The notes: a model not told the origin generated them from the sequence alone. A stretch of 64,000 bases of DNA from CAYJAY01 sp964370715 (GCA_964370715.1 CAYJKJ010000013.1:17963-81962); one strand, 5' to 3'. Shown: positions 43,142 to 53,021, numbered from the stretch's first letter. Translations and numbers: made by a program.

Positions 43142-44359
43142 TTATCTAAACCAATTATCCAACACGATTATATTTTGATAATCATTCTTTTTAACCTTTG
43201 TTCTTGCCTTTTGCGCAAGACTGCTTATCGTGTTAACGTTTAACTGCATAATATCCGCTATCGTCTTATGCCTGAAACCTTGTTGAACCAACATCAAAAC
43301 TTCGAGTTCTCTTAGAATCGGTTCATAGTAGGAACTTGTTTTCTTAATGTTTTTGCCCTTCGCCGTGTCGAGGACAACAAAAAACATCTTCCATCTATCA
43401 GCCAAAAGCCTCCTATGTTTCGGATAGTATTGCTTAAGCATAATCTCCATTTGACCGCCAAAGAAAACCAAATATTGAATGAATATAGCTGTAAAATCAT
43501 ATTTTAGCGCAGAGGTGTATATATCATATAAAATTTCTCTCGATTTTTCAAACTCCCCTGTTCCAACATAGCCTATCGCCCTGAATATCCCATAAATAAG
43601 ATCATTCATTAAAAAGGTTCCATCCGTCATATAGCTTGATGTTCCCTCGCAAAATCCCGCTAGAAACGAATAGCTTCGGTTGTTATGAAGATACCTTGTG
43701 TAGGCGTAGGAAGCTGAAATGCGAAATTCGGGATAGATTTTCGATAGTTCCCCCTGTTTAATATATTCAGGTGTATTCGAATTTTCAAACAACGACAGAT
43801 TCCATATAGACCATAATATTTCGACAATCTGTGTGGATTTTTCATCATTTTTATATTGTTGCTTTAGTTGTTCCATCTCGATATAACATTCTTTTGCGGA
43901 TTGATGGTCATGCAAAACCCCGTTGCATATCCAGCGTAGATGTAGACCCGTCACCGCAAATGTTCCCGTTTTAGGAACTTTATTAATATGTCTTAATGCT
44001 TTTTTATAGTTACCTTTTAAAACCTCAACCTCTGCCAAAAAACAAATCCTTAAAACAGGGTCTTCGATTTCTTCCGCCATCTGTTCAATCGTCTTTTTGC
44101 CAAAACGAAATTCATCAAGCACCATTGTCCCGGGGAAAAGAGTTTTTGCATCTCGGTGCATCTCATAATATTTATCAAACAAACAGGATTCGTCCTCATT
44201 CTTTCGAGGATCAAGCGGTTTTTCCGCTTGTTCCGGCACCGTCCAAACCGAACCAACCTTAACAGCTCCGTCTATTCTTCCCTTTAAACAATATTCTTGA
44301 ACCCTCCGTTTTGTAATCCCCCATTTTTCAGCCGCCTGCAACACCGAGATATAGTTCAT
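43142..44359 (-). CDS. Transcriptional regulator with an N-terminal excisionase-like and a C-terminal LuxR-like DNA-binding domain
   Basis: This protein has 405 residues. The N-terminal helix-turn-helix (SVLQAAEKWGITKRRVQEYCLKG, then VGSVWTVPEQAEKP) is of the MerR/excisionase type. The middle (about 60-335) is helical and TPR-like. The C-terminus (LRELEVLMLVQQGFRHKTIADIMQLNVNTISSLAQKARTK) is a LuxR-type helix-turn-helix. I start it at 44359 because AAAGGTG lies upstream and the excisionase-like domain begins there; the longer frame to 44491 adds a hydrophobic stretch without a ribosome-binding site. It is divergent from the NhaC antiporter gene, so it may control that gene. Confidence 0.8.
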   Translation of the reverse strand: MNYISVLQAAEKWGITKRRVQEYCLKGRIDGAVKVGSVWTVPEQAEKPLDPRKNEDESCLFDKYYEMHRDAKTLFPGTMVLDEFRFGKKTIEQMAEEIEDPVLRICFLAEVEVLKGNYKKALRHINKVPKTGTFAVTGLHLRWICNGVLHDHQSAKECYIEMEQLKQQYKNDEKSTQIVEILWSIWNLSLFENSNTPEYIKQGELSKIYPEFRISASYAYTRYLHNNRSYSFLAGFCEGTSSYMTDGTFLMNDLIYGIFRAIGYVGTGEFEKSREILYDIYTSALKYDFTAIFIQYLVFFGGQMEIMLKQYYPKHRRLLADRWKMFFVVLDTAKGKNIKKTSSYYEPILRELEVLMLVQQGFRHKTIADIMQLNVNTISSLAQKARTKVKKNDYQNIIVLDNWFR

Positions 44360-44592
44360 TTCTATACCCACACCTTTCTGTTGTTCTGTATCATCTAACC
44401 AATCGTTTTTAACCCTCATTATCTTTTTGTTAATTATATACGCATTTGCGAATAGATTCAAGTGTTTTGACAAAATATGTAGCAAAAGCAACGGTTATTT
44501 GGTGTTGTGTCGTTTATAATTATAATGTATAATATCTTGGTGTGCTTTGCCGTAAGGCAAAGATTATGTTAATAAAATTTAGGAAGTAATTT

Positions 44593-45909
44593 ATGCTTGA
44601 ACTTTTGTTGCTCTTCTTGTTTTCTGTTTCTCTTTTAATCTGCATTGCTGTTAATATTAACATAACTATTCCGCTTATTTTTGGGTTTATTTTGTTTTTT
44701 GGTTATGGGCTTTTTAAAAAATATAGTTTTAAATCGATGATTAAAATGTCGTTCTCGGGGATAGTCACGATAAAGAACCTTCTTTATATCTTTGTTTTAA
44801 TCGGAGTCATGACATCTTTTTGGCGAGCCGGAGGAACTGTCGCTTTTATTGTATACTATGCGAGCCTTGTTTTCTCCCCCGATATAATGGTAGTAGCTAG
44901 CTTTTTGATATGCTCCGCTGTTTCTATGCTTATGGGAACTTCGATGGGAACGGCGGCAACGGTTGGGGTTATATGCATAACCATGTCAAACGCAATGGGC
45001 ATTCCGCCTCAAATTTCGGGCGGCGCAATATTTGCCGGCATCTATTATGGCGACCGAGCCTCCCCCATGTCGTCTAGCGCCCTTCTCGTTTGCGAACTAA
45101 CCAAAACAAACATATATGAAAACGTTAAAAATATGCTTAAAAATTCTCTTGTTCCAACCGTTATAAGCGTAATTTTATATACCGTTATTTCGTTTATCGT
45201 TCCTGCTTCAAACGTAACTAGCGATATAGGCGAGATATTTGTCGAAAATTTTTCACTTAACCCTCTAGTGTTGATACCGGCGGCGGTAATTGTTGTTTTG
45301 TCTATTCTTCGTTTCAACGTTAAACTAAACATGGCGATAAGCATTATCAGCTGTATTCCGATCATTCATTTTGTTCAAGGGATAGAATGGTCTGAAATCG
45401 CAAGCATCGCTCTGTTTGGATTTTTTCCCGAAAACAGCAAGCTTTCCGAGCTTATCGGCGGCGGCGGAATTGTTTCGATGTCGTCGGTCTTGGTCGTTGT
45501 CTGCCTTTCCAGTTGTTATGCCGGGATTTTCGAAGGAACAAACTATCTTGAGAGCATAAAAAAACATATCGTTGCACTAAGCGAAAAAACAACGATTTTT
45601 GGAAGTGTTGTTGTAACATCTATTTTAAGTTCTGCCGTCGCTTGCAACCAAACGCTTTCGATTATGTTGACCCATCAGCTTTGCAAGGATATCGAACCCG
45701 ACCGCTCAAAGCTTGCTTTATATATCGAAAACACATCGGTTATAATTGCGCCGTTAATCCCTTGGTCGATAGCCTCAAGTTTTCCGTTGTCGACAATCAA
45801 CGCCCCAGTTTCAAGTTTGTTTTTTGCATTTTTTCTCTTTCTTATCCCTGCTTGGGGTTTGCTGTTATCGATAATCGAAAAAGCAAAAGTTAATAAGACG
45901 AGCAAATAA
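44593..45909 (+). CDS. NhaC family Na+/H+ antiporter-like protein
   Basis: 438 residues, about eleven membrane helices. The stretches FSGIVTIKNLLYIFVLIGVMTSFWRAGGTVAFIVYY, GTSMGTAATVGVI and FAGIYYGDRASPMSSSALLV match the NhaC-type ion transporter superfamily, which exchanges Na+ for H+, sometimes with dicarboxylates such as malate. AGGAAG lies 6 bases before the ATG. A small hairpin CTTTGCC-GTAA-GGCAAAG lies upstream (about 44545-44562). It is divergent from the double-HTH regulator. Confidence 0.87.
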   Translation: MLELLLLFLFSVSLLICIAVNINITIPLIFGFILFFGYGLFKKYSFKSMIKMSFSGIVTIKNLLYIFVLIGVMTSFWRAGGTVAFIVYYASLVFSPDIMVVASFLICSAVSMLMGTSMGTAATVGVICITMSNAMGIPPQISGGAIFAGIYYGDRASPMSSSALLVCELTKTNIYENVKNMLKNSLVPTVISVILYTVISFIVPASNVTSDIGEIFVENFSLNPLVLIPAAVIVVLSILRFNVKLNMAISIISCIPIIHFVQGIEWSEIASIALFGFFPENSKLSELIGGGGIVSMSSVLVVVCLSSCYAGIFEGTNYLESIKKHIVALSEKTTIFGSVVVTSILSSAVACNQTLSIMLTHQLCKDIEPDRSKLALYIENTSVIIAPLIPWSIASSFPLSTINAPVSSLFFAFFLFLIPAWGLLLSIIEKAKVNKTSK

Positions 45910-45983
45910 GCATTTTTTCACTGGCAACTAATCCCATAGTTGTTAATTTTTTGTGCAATATACACTTTTTTTTGAGAAATCAT

Positions 45984-46012
45984 TTGACAATAGTTATAAA
46001 CGAGTGTATAAT
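45984..46012 (+). promoter_or_regulatory. Perfect consensus sigma-A promoter
   Basis: TTGACA (45984-45989), exactly 17 bases, TATAAT (46007-46012). Transcription should begin near 46019, leaving a leader of about 110 bases before the membrane-protein gene at 46129. Confidence 0.9.
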
Positions 46013-46128
46013 TTGTAACAATCTAGTTTAATGTACTAGAATAATGTTTTATTGCATAATAATTTTATTAAGATTATTCATAAAACTTTTTAGGGTAAAC
46101 GTTTGCGTCATAATTAGGGGGAATGATT

Positions 46129-46605
46129 ATGAGAAACACGGATAAACAGGATAGCTATGTCGATCAGCACGCTTTAACCAAGTATAAGATAGCGGTGCAA
46201 ACTATAATTTTAACATTTTCATTAGTATTCACAAACGGCCAGATCATCCCAACTGTTGATTGGGCATCTCCGTTAATTCAATCAATCATAATTATCTGTG
46301 TGCCGATTATGTATTATGTAACTATGTTGATTGTAAAGATAGGATATAGCACAAATAAGCCTCGGTATTCATTTTTGTTTATTGCATTGCTTTTGTTGCT
46401 TGGAGCTGTTAATTTTTTGCTTTTTATGATAACGGTTAATCTAATCGGTATTCGGCATTATATCATAAACGGCGTTATGCAAGATGTTATACTCCCATTG
46501 ATTTTATCTATTTTCTTTATATATCTCGGATTAATTTGGCTTATATATAACTTTGCCCACAAACTTCATAACACCGAATATCCGGCATATAAATATACCT
46601 ATTAA
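46129..46605 (+). CDS. Small four-helix membrane protein, function unknown
   Basis: 158 residues. A short polar N-terminus (MRNTDKQDSYVDQHALTKYK) is followed by four hydrophobic segments at roughly 24-45, 55-72, 80-105 and 118-140 and a polar tail. The ATG at 46129 is preferred over 46123 because AGGGGG ends only one base before the latter. The gene stands alone behind an unusually perfect promoter. The pattern resembles small DUF membrane proteins of Firmicutes (DUF6773-like), but I cannot confirm the family. Confidence 0.65.
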   Translation: MRNTDKQDSYVDQHALTKYKIAVQTIILTFSLVFTNGQIIPTVDWASPLIQSIIIICVPIMYYVTMLIVKIGYSTNKPRYSFLFIALLLLLGAVNFLLFMITVNLIGIRHYIINGVMQDVILPLILSIFFIYLGLIWLIYNFAHKLHNTEYPAYKYTY

Positions 46606-46637
46606 CTATATAAATCCATCTTTTTTAACCTTAAAAA

Positions 46638-46678
46638 AAGGGGCTGCGACGAACTACATTGTTTCGTCACAGCCCCTT
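46638..46678. terminator. Intrinsic terminator between convergent genes
   Basis: AAGGGGCTGCGACGAA pairs with TTCGTCACAGCCCCTT around a loop, with one C/A mismatch. TTTTTTT follows on the minus strand, so it mainly ends the 46748-47707 gene. The core matches the terminator at 274-311. Confidence 0.9.
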
Positions 46679-46747
46679 ATGTATTTTGTCCTTTTTTGAA
46701 AAGCTACAGTCCGCAAAATCTACTGAACCTGCCTTAGAACATTTCAA

Positions 46748-47707
46748 TTAATAGGTGAACTTTGTTATTCCATATCCGTTGCTGAAAACTGCATGCATAA
46801 GATGTTCTTCGCCCCTTGCAAGACCCAAGACATAGTAGAGATAGTCTTCATTAAGGTAGATATACAACACTCCGTCTATCACCCTTGTGGTGTATGCTGA
46901 TTTTGGAACTGCATAGCCATGTATCCAAACCCCCTCGAAGTTTGCGAAATATCCGCCCTCGAAAGTGAACGTGAGCGATGAGGGATTGGAAAGGCTGCTG
47001 TTCATTGGAAACACAACATTCTCACGGTTTACCGGTGCTTGTTGATCCTCAATTTTTGGATATGAATATGGATTGGGGTTGGTTGCAAGCCTTCTCCCCA
47101 CTTCGGTGATAGTTCCACTCACCGAAGTTTTCGAGCCACTAACATAAACGCTTTTCGCCCCGGCACCTACAAATAGATTTCCGAAGATGCCGCTCGTTCC
47201 GGTTCCGGTTGGATCTTCAGTATTTCCTGACACAGAAAGACTTCCGCCGTTAACAATTACGTTTATGTCGGCGCCATTCATTCCCTCAATTCCGGTACCC
47301 TTTGCAGAGGTTATTGTCAAAGAACCGGAACCGGAAAAAATCAAATCGACTTCAGATGAAAATCCCAGATGGCCTTCTCTAACTCCTTCACTTACCTCCA
47401 AGCCTCTAGCTTCGATTCTGTTGTTTCCTATAAGAACAATATTTAGTTTATCTGTGGGATCACCGGCTACCTCTTTTACCTCTATACTTTTAGGGGCGTC
47501 ATTAAGCACTATATACGCATTCTCCAAGGTTAAGGTGTCACCCGAAAACAAAATATTTGCAGAAGGATCGTTAGGAGGTGTATTATGAGCATTGTTTATG
47601 CCGTGTTGACCAATCTTAACATCCAAAGCCGACGCTTGGTTTGGGAACACAAACACCGCCACACAAAGCACCGCCAAAAGCGGCATAGTTCTTAAAAGAG
47701 TTTTCAT
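46748..47707 (-). CDS. Secreted beta-rich protein with signal peptide
   Basis: The 319-residue protein starts with a signal peptide (MKTLLRTMPLLAVLCVAVFVF, then ANQA-type cleavage near NQASA-LD). The mature region (about 28-200) carries repeated short strands with glycine and asparagine turns: TLTLENAYIVLND, NIVLIGNNRIEARGLEV, LIFSGSGSLTITSAKGTGIEG, DINVIVNGGSLSVSG. This is the pattern of right-handed beta-helix proteins of the clostridial carbohydrate-binding type. The C-terminal 100 residues (LTFTFEGGYFANFEGVWIHG) form a separate beta domain. Exported; probably binds a polysaccharide. No catalytic motif is seen. It is monocistronic. Confidence 0.7.
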   Translation of the reverse strand: MKTLLRTMPLLAVLCVAVFVFPNQASALDVKIGQHGINNAHNTPPNDPSANILFSGDTLTLENAYIVLNDAPKSIEVKEVAGDPTDKLNIVLIGNNRIEARGLEVSEGVREGHLGFSSEVDLIFSGSGSLTITSAKGTGIEGMNGADINVIVNGGSLSVSGNTEDPTGTGTSGIFGNLFVGAGAKSVYVSGSKTSVSGTITEVGRRLATNPNPYSYPKIEDQQAPVNRENVVFPMNSSLSNPSSLTFTFEGGYFANFEGVWIHGYAVPKSAYTTRVIDGVLYIYLNEDYLYYVLGLARGEEHLMHAVFSNGYGITKFTY

Positions 47708-47923
47708 TATTTTTTCTCCTCTATGTTTTTGATATTTTTTATTTTAAATTAAATGTACTTGATATTATAACACAAAAAAAGCCGCTTGTGTTAATTTTCT
47801 CAAAAATAATCTAATTTTTTTTATTATCTTTTTTTTTGCTCTAATCAAAAGCCTATTGTTGATTAGTTTTAATTGTTTTATAAACAACAAAATTTAATAA
47901 TATTGTAATAACAAACAATATTA

Positions 47924-49324
47924 TTAAAAATCAACCGATTGAAGCTCTGATAAGGCTTTTATAAATATCTCGGTTGCATCGATAATATCCGATATCGGAA
48001 CCGCTTCATCTTTCATATGCGGAGTTCCTGCCCATTCGGCTTTTTTTCGGTTCTCGAACATTATCCCAAACGACACTGCGTTGGGCATAACCCTTGCATA
48101 CGTTCCGCCCGCCATTACATATGGTTTTTCGTCATACCCTGTCACCTCTTTATAGCTTTTCATAAGCGCTTCGATAGCCGGGTTTTGTGCTGATATTAAA
48201 TGGGTCGGCATATCCTCTGTTTCTCCTATTGAAAAACCATATTCAAGCGCTTTGTTTTTAATGTTGTTCGATATCTCTTTTGAGGTAATCGAGCTTGGAT
48301 ATCTGCTGTCTAGGTTTAAAACATAGCTGTCATCGGTTATATTAAGCATACCGCCGATAATAGTTAGCGGTGTGAATATTCCATCATTTGATTGAATATT
48401 AAAAAACTCACCATCCAGCGAACCAAGAGCTTGGTTAATAAACTCGACTGCGGATTTCTCCTCTCCTTTTAATATTCCGCTTTTAAGCAAAAGCTCTGTC
48501 ATAACAAAGTTTGCATTAACCGAGCCATGTGGGGTGCTTGCGTGTTGCGAGGCTCCCGAAGCAATAACTGCTATATCGTCTTTCCCCTCTTGATATGAAA
48601 GATAGCTGTTGCCGGTTAGCGCCTCGACAACTTGTTTTGCAAACTCTTTCTTAATATGCGCTTTGCAACGGTCGGCAACGGCGTTGGAGGCGTTGCCCCC
48701 CTCTAGCGATATAACCGCACGGTCTAGCAATTTTTTTGAAACAACATTTGTTTCATACCGCCCCTTTTCGCCATGGCAAACCGGAAACTTATGATCCGGA
48801 GTAAACGAAAACACAGGGTTTTGATAGTTTTCCATATAATGTTTTATATCGGTCATTCCGCTTTCTTCATCGGTTCCCATGAAAATTCTAAATCCATATT
48901 TAAGCGGTATTTCGTTGTCTTTAAAATATTTCGCCGCATATGCAGTTAGCACAAACGGAATTTTGTTGTCATACGCTCCTCTGCCGACAAGATAACCCTC
49001 TTTCTCTGTGCAACAATAGGGGGGCGTGTCCCAACCATCGATAGCCGGCACAACGTCTAGATGTGAAGCCATTCCAATAAATCTGTCGCTCGGCCCAAAA
49101 TGCGCATACGACACGATGCCGTTATCAAGATCAACCGTTTCGAATCCCAGTTGTTCGCACATCTTAATAGCTTCAAGTTGAACATTTCGAATCCCCTCCC
49201 CAAACGGTGCGCCCTCTTTTGGGGTATCTTTAACGCTTTTTATATCGATAAGCCTTTTGCAATCCCTTTTAATGTTATCAAGATTTTTGATAATATAGTC
49301 TTTAACGTTCATAACTTCACCCAT
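47924..49324 (-). CDS. M20 family dipeptidase, PepV/Sapep-like
   Basis: 466 residues with the metal-peptidase motifs HLDVVPA (about 88-94), GRGAYDNKIP with the bridging Asp (about 113-122), and GTDEESGM with the catalytic Glu (about 148-155). Its length and the FTPDHKFPVCHGEKGR segment fit the PepV/Sapep group, which cleaves dipeptides, often with beta-alanine or D-residues, using Zn2+ or Mn2+. The start is uncertain: ATG 49324 has GGAG 9 bases upstream, while ATG 49312 gives the more typical N-terminus MNVKDYI. It is cytoplasmic, a single gene. Confidence 0.85.
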   Translation of the reverse strand: MGEVMNVKDYIIKNLDNIKRDCKRLIDIKSVKDTPKEGAPFGEGIRNVQLEAIKMCEQLGFETVDLDNGIVSYAHFGPSDRFIGMASHLDVVPAIDGWDTPPYCCTEKEGYLVGRGAYDNKIPFVLTAYAAKYFKDNEIPLKYGFRIFMGTDEESGMTDIKHYMENYQNPVFSFTPDHKFPVCHGEKGRYETNVVSKKLLDRAVISLEGGNASNAVADRCKAHIKKEFAKQVVEALTGNSYLSYQEGKDDIAVIASGASQHASTPHGSVNANFVMTELLLKSGILKGEEKSAVEFINQALGSLDGEFFNIQSNDGIFTPLTIIGGMLNITDDSYVLNLDSRYPSSITSKEISNNIKNKALEYGFSIGETEDMPTHLISAQNPAIEALMKSYKEVTGYDEKPYVMAGGTYARVMPNAVSFGIMFENRKKAEWAGTPHMKDEAVPISDIIDATEIFIKALSELQSVDF

Positions 49325-49454
49325 TGCTTTTTGCTCCAAACTTCAATTATTTAGTGTTGTTTAATAAAAATCAAAAAAAGTTTTTGTTATAAAATTAAAA
49401 TTTTATTCCGCTTTTTTTCTTAAATTGTATCATACTTTATGTTATAATAACATC

Positions 49455-49787
49455 ATGAAAATTAAAAAATTTGAAATTATTATTATAATAGCTGTATTAG
49501 CGATTTCATTCGCAGTCGTTCTCATGTTGAATCTTGGGGAAGCTTCGGGTGCTGTTGCCGATGTCTACTACAACGGTGAACTTTTGAAATCGATTGATCT
49601 TTCAAAAAACAAAACCCACAACTTTGAAGCCGACTATCCCGTCACCCTCGAGGTTTCAAGCGGTGCAATAAGATTTGTTGATTCGGTCTGTCCCGATCAT
49701 CTTTGCGAAGGATTTGGATATATAAAAAACCCTTATGAAAACGCCGTTTGTATGCCGGCAAAGGTGATAGTTATCGTTAACGAATAG
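49455..49787 (+). CDS. NusG domain II-containing membrane-anchored protein
   Basis: 110 residues. The N-terminal membrane anchor (about 6-27) is followed by the NusG_II fold with VDSVCPDHLCEGFGYI (two cysteines) and NAVCMPAKVIVIV at the end, the family's CPDHxC...G.I...CxP pattern. These exported small proteins are common in Firmicutes, often near electron-transport (Rnf/ApbE) genes, none of which is visible here. ATG 49455 is chosen since the family starts with a basic segment just before the anchor. No good ribosome-binding site is seen. Confidence 0.8.
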   Translation: MKIKKFEIIIIIAVLAISFAVVLMLNLGEASGAVADVYYNGELLKSIDLSKNKTHNFEADYPVTLEVSSGAIRFVDSVCPDHLCEGFGYIKNPYENAVCMPAKVIVIVNE

Positions 49788-49817
49788 TATGAAAATTACA
49801 AATGAAAGGAATAAATC

Positions 49818-50183
49818 TTGACTTTAAAATCCGAAATTATCGAAATGTGTCTTTCTTTTAATAATGTTTATCAAGATTTTCCGTTTAAAAGCAAACTCAA
49901 CTATTCGGTTATAAGACACCGTTCAAACAAAAAGATATTTGCCCTTGTCTACACAAAAGATGACGTAACTTTTGTTAACTTGAAAGCCGAACCTATGATG
50001 GCGGATCTTTTGAAACAGATGTATAAAGCCGTTGTTCCGGGCTACCACATGAACAAACAACATTGGATTTCGGTCATACTGGACGGCACAATCGGCGACG
50101 ACGAGATAAAGCGTTTTGTTTCGAATAGTTTCGACCTGACTAAACCCTCAGTTAAACAAAAAAGAAAAAATAATACCAGCTAA
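49818..50183 (+). CDS. MmcQ/YjbR family protein
   Basis: 121 residues. The pattern FPFKSKLNYSVIRHRSNKKIFALV, VNLKAEPMMADLLKQMYKAVVPGYHMNKQHWISVIL matches the MmcQ/YjbR family, a small cystatin-like fold with proposed DNA binding but unproven function. Translation probably starts at TTG 49818, because AAAGGA lies 7 bases upstream and no ATG fits the conserved N-terminus. The stop codon overlaps the convergent AraC gene by 4 bases. Confidence 0.88.
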   Translation: MTLKSEIIEMCLSFNNVYQDFPFKSKLNYSVIRHRSNKKIFALVYTKDDVTFVNLKAEPMMADLLKQMYKAVVPGYHMNKQHWISVILDGTIGDDEIKRFVSNSFDLTKPSVKQKRKNNTS

Positions 50184-51028
50184 TTTTGATGCATAATGCT
50201 TTTTTTAAACGCCCTTGGAGACACCCCCTTTTGCCGTTTAAACATCTTTATAAAATAGCTAAGATCGTTAAATCCGCAACTTAAAGCAACGTCGGTCACG
50301 TTTAATTCGTCCGCTTGAAGCAGCTCTGCCGCACATTCTATTCGATAGTAGTTGAGATAGTCTATCGGGGTTCTTCCGGTTATTCTTTTAAACGATTTGC
50401 AAAGATATTGATAGTTAAGCCCCGCTACATCGGCGAACATCTCGAGGGTTAGCGATTTTGCATAATCCCTTCGAATTAAACGCAACACATCCTTTATCTT
50501 GTTTATCCGCCTGCTGTCGCCGTTAAATGTTTGTTGAACTCCGTTTTGTTTTTTTTGAGATATCAACTCCCCTATCAACTGTAGTATCGCCCCTTGAACC
50601 ACAAATTCATAGCCTTGATACTGCTTCTCCATCGCAACAAACAATCGGTCAATTAATTCGCTTTGGCCTATAACCGGCGGCAGATAATCGCTGTGTCCCA
50701 ATGCATCTTCATATTCCCTAAATCGGGTCATGTTAATCTGCGCTATCTTTTCGAACGAAAACACCACGCATTGATATCTGCAGTTGGTCGGAATCGCTCC
50801 ATGAATTATTCCGCTCGGAACAAAAACAGCGTCACCTTGTTTTAAATTAATCTTGCTGTCATTAAGCGTTAAAGAAAGCTCCCCGCTTTCAATTCGAATT
50901 ATCTCGCAATCTACATGCCAATGAAAAGGCATTTGATAACGTGGGTGGGACACATCTATATTATACAATTCATAAGGAAAACTAAAGCTCCCCCTGTTTG
51001 AATTTTCATGTGCGGCTAAAAATCTCAT
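50180..51028 (-). CDS. AraC family transcriptional regulator of the fucose locus
   Basis: This regulator has 282 residues. The N-terminal cupin domain for sugar sensing (about 20-110) includes MPFHWHVDCEIIRIESGELSLTLNDSK and GDAVFVPSGIIHGAIP. Two C-terminal helix-turn-helix motifs (about 185-282) include LTLEMFADVAGLNYQYLCKSFKRITGRTPIDYLNYYRIECAAELL and VALSCGFNDLSYFIKMFKRQKGVSPRAFK. It is divergent from fucI with 152 bases between the two starts, so it most likely activates fucI in response to L-fucose or a related deoxy sugar. The inducer is inferred from position only. Confidence 0.88.
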   Translation of the reverse strand: MRFLAAHENSNRGSFSFPYELYNIDVSHPRYQMPFHWHVDCEIIRIESGELSLTLNDSKINLKQGDAVFVPSGIIHGAIPTNCRYQCVVFSFEKIAQINMTRFREYEDALGHSDYLPPVIGQSELIDRLFVAMEKQYQGYEFVVQGAILQLIGELISQKKQNGVQQTFNGDSRRINKIKDVLRLIRRDYAKSLTLEMFADVAGLNYQYLCKSFKRITGRTPIDYLNYYRIECAAELLQADELNVTDVALSCGFNDLSYFIKMFKRQKGVSPRAFKKSIMHQN

Positions 51029-51180
51029 CGCAAAACCTCAATATCGTTATGTTTTTTTTAATTATATAACAAGAATTATAACAAAATCAATAGTATAATT
51101 ATAAAATCAAAGATAAAAATAGATATCTTTACACCCAATTGTTAAAAAAAATTAATTTATTTTAAACGGAGGATATAAAC

Positions 51181-52974
51181 ATGAGCAAAAACAGATTGAT
51201 TGGTGGATACCCTGTAATCGGAATTCGCCCTACAATAGACGGACGACGCGGTGTGTTGGACGTTAGGGGCAGTCTTGAAGAACAAACGATGAACATGGCG
51301 AAATCTGCCGCAAAACTTTTTACCGACAACTTGAAATATTCAAACGGCGAACCCGTTAAAGTTGTTATCGCAGACACAACAATCAGCCGTGTTGCTGAAT
51401 CTGCAGCTTGCGCAGAAAAGTTCAAACGTGAGGGCGTTGAAATAACGCTTACCGTTACACCCTGCTGGTGCTACGGAACCGAAACGATGGATATGGAAAA
51501 AACCACAATCAAAGGTGTTTGGGGCTTCAACGGAACTGCAAGACCCGGCGCAGTTTATCTAGCTGCCGTTCTTTCGGCACACGCACAAAAAGGCTTGCCT
51601 GCTTTTGGCATCTATGGGCATGACGTTAAACAAGCAGACGACACCGAAATCCCCGTAGACGTTCGTGAAAAACTATTGCGCTTTGGTCGTTCCGCTGTTG
51701 CGGTTGCTACAATGCGAGGCAAATCATACCTACAAATCGGTTCGGTTTGCATGGGTATTGCCGGCTCGATAATCGACAGCGAATTTTTGCAAGACTATTT
51801 GGGAATGCGTATGGAATCGGTCGACGAAACCGAAGTTATTCGCCGTATGTCGGAAGGCATCTATGATCAAAAAGAATATGAAAAAGCTCTTGCTTGGGTA
51901 AAAGAAAACTGCAAAGAAGGCATCAACGTTAACCCTGTTGAGCTACAAAAAGATGCTGAAGGTAGCGAAAAGGATTGGGAATTCGTTGTTAAAATGGCGT
52001 GTATCATTAAAGATTTAATGAACGGCAACAGCAACCTTCCCGACGGATGCGAAGAAGAAAGACTAGGACACAACGCAATCGCCGCCGGCTTCCAAGGTCA
52101 ACGCCAATGGACAGACTTCTATCCAAACGCAGACTTCCCCGAAGCTATTCTCAACACCTCGTTCGACTGGAACGGCGTTCGTGAACCTTATGTTCTCGCA
52201 ACTGAAAACGATGTTTTAAACGGCATTAGTATGCTATTCATGAAGCTTCTAACAAATAAACCCCAAATCTTTGCTGATGTTCGCACCTACTGGAGCCCTG
52301 AAGCTGTTAAAGCCGAAACCGGCTTTGAACTAACCGGTATCGCTAAAGAAAACGGCGGATTTATCCATCTTATCAACAGCGGAGCGGCTTGCCTTGACGG
52401 TAGCGGAGCGGCGGTTGACGCCGACGGAAACAACTGCATTAAACCTTGGTATGACGTCAACGAAAAAGATATGAAAGCTATCACCGATGCAACAGAATGG
52501 TCTGCTGCTGAATTTGGTTATTTCCGTGGCGGCGGTTATTCTTCAAGATTTTTAACAAACGCCGAGATGCCGGTAACGATGATTCGCTTAAATCTAGTTA
52601 AAGGTATCGGCCCTGTTGTTCAAATCGCTGAAGGTTGGACGATTAAACTACCCGAAGATGTTTCGGATAAAATCTGGAACATAACCAACTACACATGGCC
52701 TTGCACATGGTTCGTTCCTCGCACAACAGGCGAAGGCGCATTTGCTTCCGCATATGACGTTATGAACAACTGGGGCGCTAACCACGGCGCAATTAGCCAT
52801 GGCCACATCGGCGCCGACATCATAACAATGTGCTCGATGCTCCGAATCCCTGTTAGTATGCACAACGTTGAACAAACAGATATCTTCCGCCCATCTTGCT
52901 GGAGCGCTTTCGGCATGGATAAAGAAGGCCAAGACTATCGTGCTTGCGACAACTATGGTGCGCTTTATAAATAA
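51181..52974 (+). CDS. fucI: L-fucose isomerase
   Basis: 597 residues, close to the family's 590. It begins YPVIGIRPTIDGRRGVLDVRGSLEEQTMNMA and has TVTPCWCYGTETMDM, FNGTARPGAVYLAAVLSAHAQKGLPAFGIYG, MRMESVDETEVIRRM (metal-binding acidic residues) and SHGHIGADIITMCSMLRIPV (His ligand). It interconverts L-fucose and L-fuculose with Mn2+, and often accepts D-arabinose. GGAGG precedes the ATG. It is divergent from an AraC regulator and is followed, after a hairpin, by a sugar kinase. No fuculose-1-phosphate aldolase is present in the window. Confidence 0.96.
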   Translation: MSKNRLIGGYPVIGIRPTIDGRRGVLDVRGSLEEQTMNMAKSAAKLFTDNLKYSNGEPVKVVIADTTISRVAESAACAEKFKREGVEITLTVTPCWCYGTETMDMEKTTIKGVWGFNGTARPGAVYLAAVLSAHAQKGLPAFGIYGHDVKQADDTEIPVDVREKLLRFGRSAVAVATMRGKSYLQIGSVCMGIAGSIIDSEFLQDYLGMRMESVDETEVIRRMSEGIYDQKEYEKALAWVKENCKEGINVNPVELQKDAEGSEKDWEFVVKMACIIKDLMNGNSNLPDGCEEERLGHNAIAAGFQGQRQWTDFYPNADFPEAILNTSFDWNGVREPYVLATENDVLNGISMLFMKLLTNKPQIFADVRTYWSPEAVKAETGFELTGIAKENGGFIHLINSGAACLDGSGAAVDADGNNCIKPWYDVNEKDMKAITDATEWSAAEFGYFRGGGYSSRFLTNAEMPVTMIRLNLVKGIGPVVQIAEGWTIKLPEDVSDKIWNITNYTWPCTWFVPRTTGEGAFASAYDVMNNWGANHGAISHGHIGADIITMCSMLRIPVSMHNVEQTDIFRPSCWSAFGMDKEGQDYRACDNYGALYK

Positions 52975-53021
52975 TCTTTGCCTATAAATTAAGCATAGAG
53001 TTAAATAACTTTAAACTGAAA

